From: an uncultured Planctomycetaceae bacterium
GTDB taxonomy: Bacteria; Planctomycetota; Planctomycetia; Pirellulales; Pirellulaceae
Direction of reading: 5' to 3'
NCBI GenBank assembly: GCA_903927685.1
Contig: CAIYOB010001331.1
Location: 1 to 15,734 of the forward strand
DNA length: 15,734 nt
Shown: positions 13,855 to 15,734 of the stretch, piece by piece
How the letters are laid out: each line of letters begins with the position of its first letter
Numbering within the stretch: the stretch's first letter is position 1
The notes under the pieces: generated by a model
Database searches by the model: none
What the model was told of the DNA's origin: nothing
Seen by the model: only the letters and a program-made list of their open reading frames with translations
Made by a program: the position numbers and the translations under genes

Positions 13855-15681
13855 TTATGGTTGCTGCCGGGTGAGTTTCACGTGCTTGAGATCCATGACT
13901 TGGCCGCCGGGCATGGTCAGCGGCTCCAGAACCAGTTTCGCCCGGCCTTGCGGCAGGTTCAGCGTGCCGAGTTTCAATGTGGACCAGGCGCGATTGCGGT
14001 ATCTCGACGCGCCCTCCGCATCGCGATGCGGGAGGGGGACTTCGGGGGCTTCGGCGACGGGGATGTTGACTTCGAGCGTTTGCTCGCCGATGGCCAGGCG
14101 GAGTCGGGAGCCCGCGTCGCCGGCAGGGCAGGCCCAGGCGAGTTCCACGGCGTACTCACCAGCGGCAGCCACATCGATCTCGAACCACACGTGCGCCCTG
14201 GAATCCGTCCAGCCGGTGAGCCAGTCGTGGGCGAAGCCGGGGCCGTTGGCGAACTTGAGCGGCGGGTCGTAAAACGCCTGCGGCGCGTGCAACTCGACCG
14301 GATTGTGCTCGGCGTGGCCCACGGGCAGCGGAAAGCGCCGCAGGCCCTCGCGGGAGCTGTCGGCCAGCCAGGCGTCGTAACGCGCGGCGAGGTCGTTCAC
14401 GATGTCGGGATGCGCCGCGGCGATATCCTGCTTCTGACCGGAGTCGCTTTGCATGTCGTACAGTTGCCAGGGCCTGGCGCTGGCGTCACTGGCCTTGGCC
14501 TTGGAACCACCGGCGGGGCCCTGGATTTCGCGCACCAGCCGGTACTTCTGCGTGCGCACGGCGCCCGGATATCGGTTCGACTCGTCGATGGGATTGTGCG
14601 TGAACAGGGTGCGCTCGGGCCAGCCGGCGGCGTCGGTTCGCTCCAACAGCGGCCGCAGCGTGAGGCCATCCACGCGTGGCCCCGCGGGTGCCTGGACGCC
14701 GCACAGGTCCAGCAGCGTGGGATAAAGATCGATGTGCGAGACAATCGGCTTGACGACATGCGGCGTCCAGTTCGCCGCCGGCCAGCGGATGAAGAGCGGC
14801 ACCCGCGAGCCGCCCTCATGCACGCTGGTCTTGCCGCCGCGCATGCCCGCATTGTAGGCCTTCACGCCCGCGGTGCCGCCGTTGTCGGTGAGGAACAGGA
14901 CGATCGTGTTCTCCGCGAGCCGCTCGGTGTCCAAGTGCGCGAGCAGACGGCCCACGTTGTCGTCGATATTCTCGCACATGCCGTAGAAAGCCGCCAGCGT
15001 GTCGTCGAAGCCCTGCGCCTTGAACTTGGCGAAATACCGGTCCGGCACTTGGTACGGCGAGTGCGGCGCATTGAAAGCGAGATAGCAGAAGAACGGGGAC
15101 GCCTTGTTCGTGGCGATGAACTTCAGGGCCTCGTCGGTCAGCACGTCGGTGATGTAGCCACTCGTCGCCTCGTGTTGCGCGCCGCGCAGCAGCACGGCGT
15201 CGAAGTACTGGTTCCAATGGCCGTTGTTGAAGCCGAAGAACTCGTCGAAGCCCTGGCCCTGCGGCGTGAACGGATACTGCTCGCCATTGTGCCACTTGCC
15301 GATGCAGGCCGAGCGATAACCCGCGCCGCGCAACGCCTCGGCCAGCGTCACTTCCGCAGCCCGCATCGCCTCGCGGTTGTGCGTGACGCCGTGGCAGCCG
15401 GTCCGCACTGGCCATCGCCCCGTCAGCAAGGCCGCCCGGGTCGGCGCACAGAACGAGTTCACAAAGAACCGCTCAAACTGCACCCCCGCTGCCGCGAGCT
15501 GGTCGATGTGCGGCGTCTGGAGATGCGGATTGCCGTGAATCGAGAAATCCCCGTAGCCCTGGTCGTCGGTGACGATCAGGAGAATGTTGGGTCTGGTCGA
15601 CGGGGGCAGTGCGTCCGCGCCCGTGAGCACCAACAACGGCGTGAGCAGCAGGGCGGTGAGGCAGGCCGTGGGAAATCTCAT
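13855..15681 (-). CDS. Secreted S1 family sulfatase with C-terminal carbohydrate-binding-like domain
   Basis: ATG 15681 has AAGGACA upstream and starts a signal peptide (MRFPTACLTALLLTPLLVLTGADA). The catalytic domain (about 30-400) begins with RPNILLIVTDDQGYGD, where D39 and D40 bind calcium. The sulfatase signature CAPTRAALLTGR gives C78 as the residue matured to formylglycine. Also present are IGKWH (K129, H131), NAPHSPY (H207), the metal pair D266-N267 in FLTDNGG, and RGGKTSVHEGG (K284). Thus all expected active-site residues are present. Residues about 470-605 form a beta-rich tail (AHVWFEIDVAAAGEYAVELAWACP ... AKLVLEPLTMPGG) resembling carbohydrate-binding jelly rolls. It hydrolyses sulfate esters, probably on a glycan. 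Maturation needs a formylglycine-generating enzyme, not encoded here. It is transcribed away from the window's right edge and ends by a gene-poor gap. Confidence 0.92.
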   Translation of the reverse strand: MRFPTACLTALLLTPLLVLTGADALPPSTRPNILLIVTDDQGYGDFSIHGNPHLQTPHIDQLAAAGVQFERFFVNSFCAPTRAALLTGRWPVRTGCHGVTHNREAMRAAEVTLAEALRGAGYRSACIGKWHNGEQYPFTPQGQGFDEFFGFNNGHWNQYFDAVLLRGAQHEATSGYITDVLTDEALKFIATNKASPFFCYLAFNAPHSPYQVPDRYFAKFKAQGFDDTLAAFYGMCENIDDNVGRLLAHLDTERLAENTIVLFLTDNGGTAGVKAYNAGMRGGKTSVHEGGSRVPLFIRWPAANWTPHVVKPIVSHIDLYPTLLDLCGVQAPAGPRVDGLTLRPLLERTDAAGWPERTLFTHNPIDESNRYPGAVRTQKYRLVREIQGPAGGSKAKASDASARPWQLYDMQSDSGQKQDIAAAHPDIVNDLAARYDAWLADSSREGLRRFPLPVGHAEHNPVELHAPQAFYDPPLKFANGPGFAHDWLTGWTDSRAHVWFEIDVAAAGEYAVELAWACPAGDAGSRLRLAIGEQTLEVNIPVAEAPEVPLPHRDAEGASRYRNRAWSTLKLGTLNLPQGRAKLVLEPLTMPGGQVMDLKHVKLTRQQP

Positions 15682-15734
15682 GGGAATGTCCTTGTGTTTC
15701 GCGGGCTCACACGTTCAGGGGCTCCCACCCCAAG

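Noticed and set aside
1..15734. CRISPR array, prophage or complete insertion sequence
   Set aside because: No regularly spaced repeats, no phage structural genes, and the only transposase is a short C-terminal remnant.

Overview
The window looks like chromosomal DNA of a GC-rich member of the Planctomycetota (Pirellulales-like). This is inferred from gene content, not from a marker gene. It has scattered secreted glycan-degrading enzymes without SusC/SusD transporters, a formylglycine-type sulfatase with a carbohydrate-binding-like tail, a Sec-signalled DUF1680/GH127 enzyme, a DUF1565-type beta-helix protein, and decayed IS1380 and HTH/HNH modules.

Left part (1-2585). The window opens in the 5' end of a membrane-anchored DNase I-like (endonuclease/exonuclease/phosphatase) gene on the minus strand. 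Next comes about 600 bp without convincing genes. It holds foldable sequence that may be a small RNA and a strong intrinsic terminator (692-731). Then comes the most notable element: a Y RNA candidate at 772-920. It carries a tRNA-like module whose 3' half (T arm, acceptor 3' strand) lies before its 5' half (acceptor 5' strand, D arm). This module is enclosed by a 9-bp and an 8-bp helix formed by the RNA ends. Directly downstream (939-2585) is the Ro60/Rsr orthologue (TROVE plus vWA). RNA and protein together form a bacterial Ro60-Y RNA ribonucleoprotein locus of the YrlA type. No rtcA, rtcB or PNPase gene is in the window.

Middle and right part (2591-15681). This is a polysaccharide-degradation region: a parallel beta-helix protein, a 93-residue conserved-looking protein, a repeat-rich and palindrome-rich intergenic stretch (about 4950-5440), a two-gene unit of PL1 pectate lyase and clan GH-A hydrolase, a divergent GH127-like beta-L-arabinofuranosidase, a 716-residue secreted protein of unknown family, and an S1 sulfatase. 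Pectate lyase plus arabinofuranosidase points to pectin or arabinan side chains. The sulfatase suggests a sulfated glycan may also be a target. All six large enzymes carry or appear to carry Sec signal peptides, so they act outside the cytoplasm.

Two degraded modules interrupt this part. The C-terminal end of an IS1380-family transposase lies right after the GH127 gene. An intact XRE-type regulator is followed by only the last ~45 codons of its usual HNH endonuclease partner.
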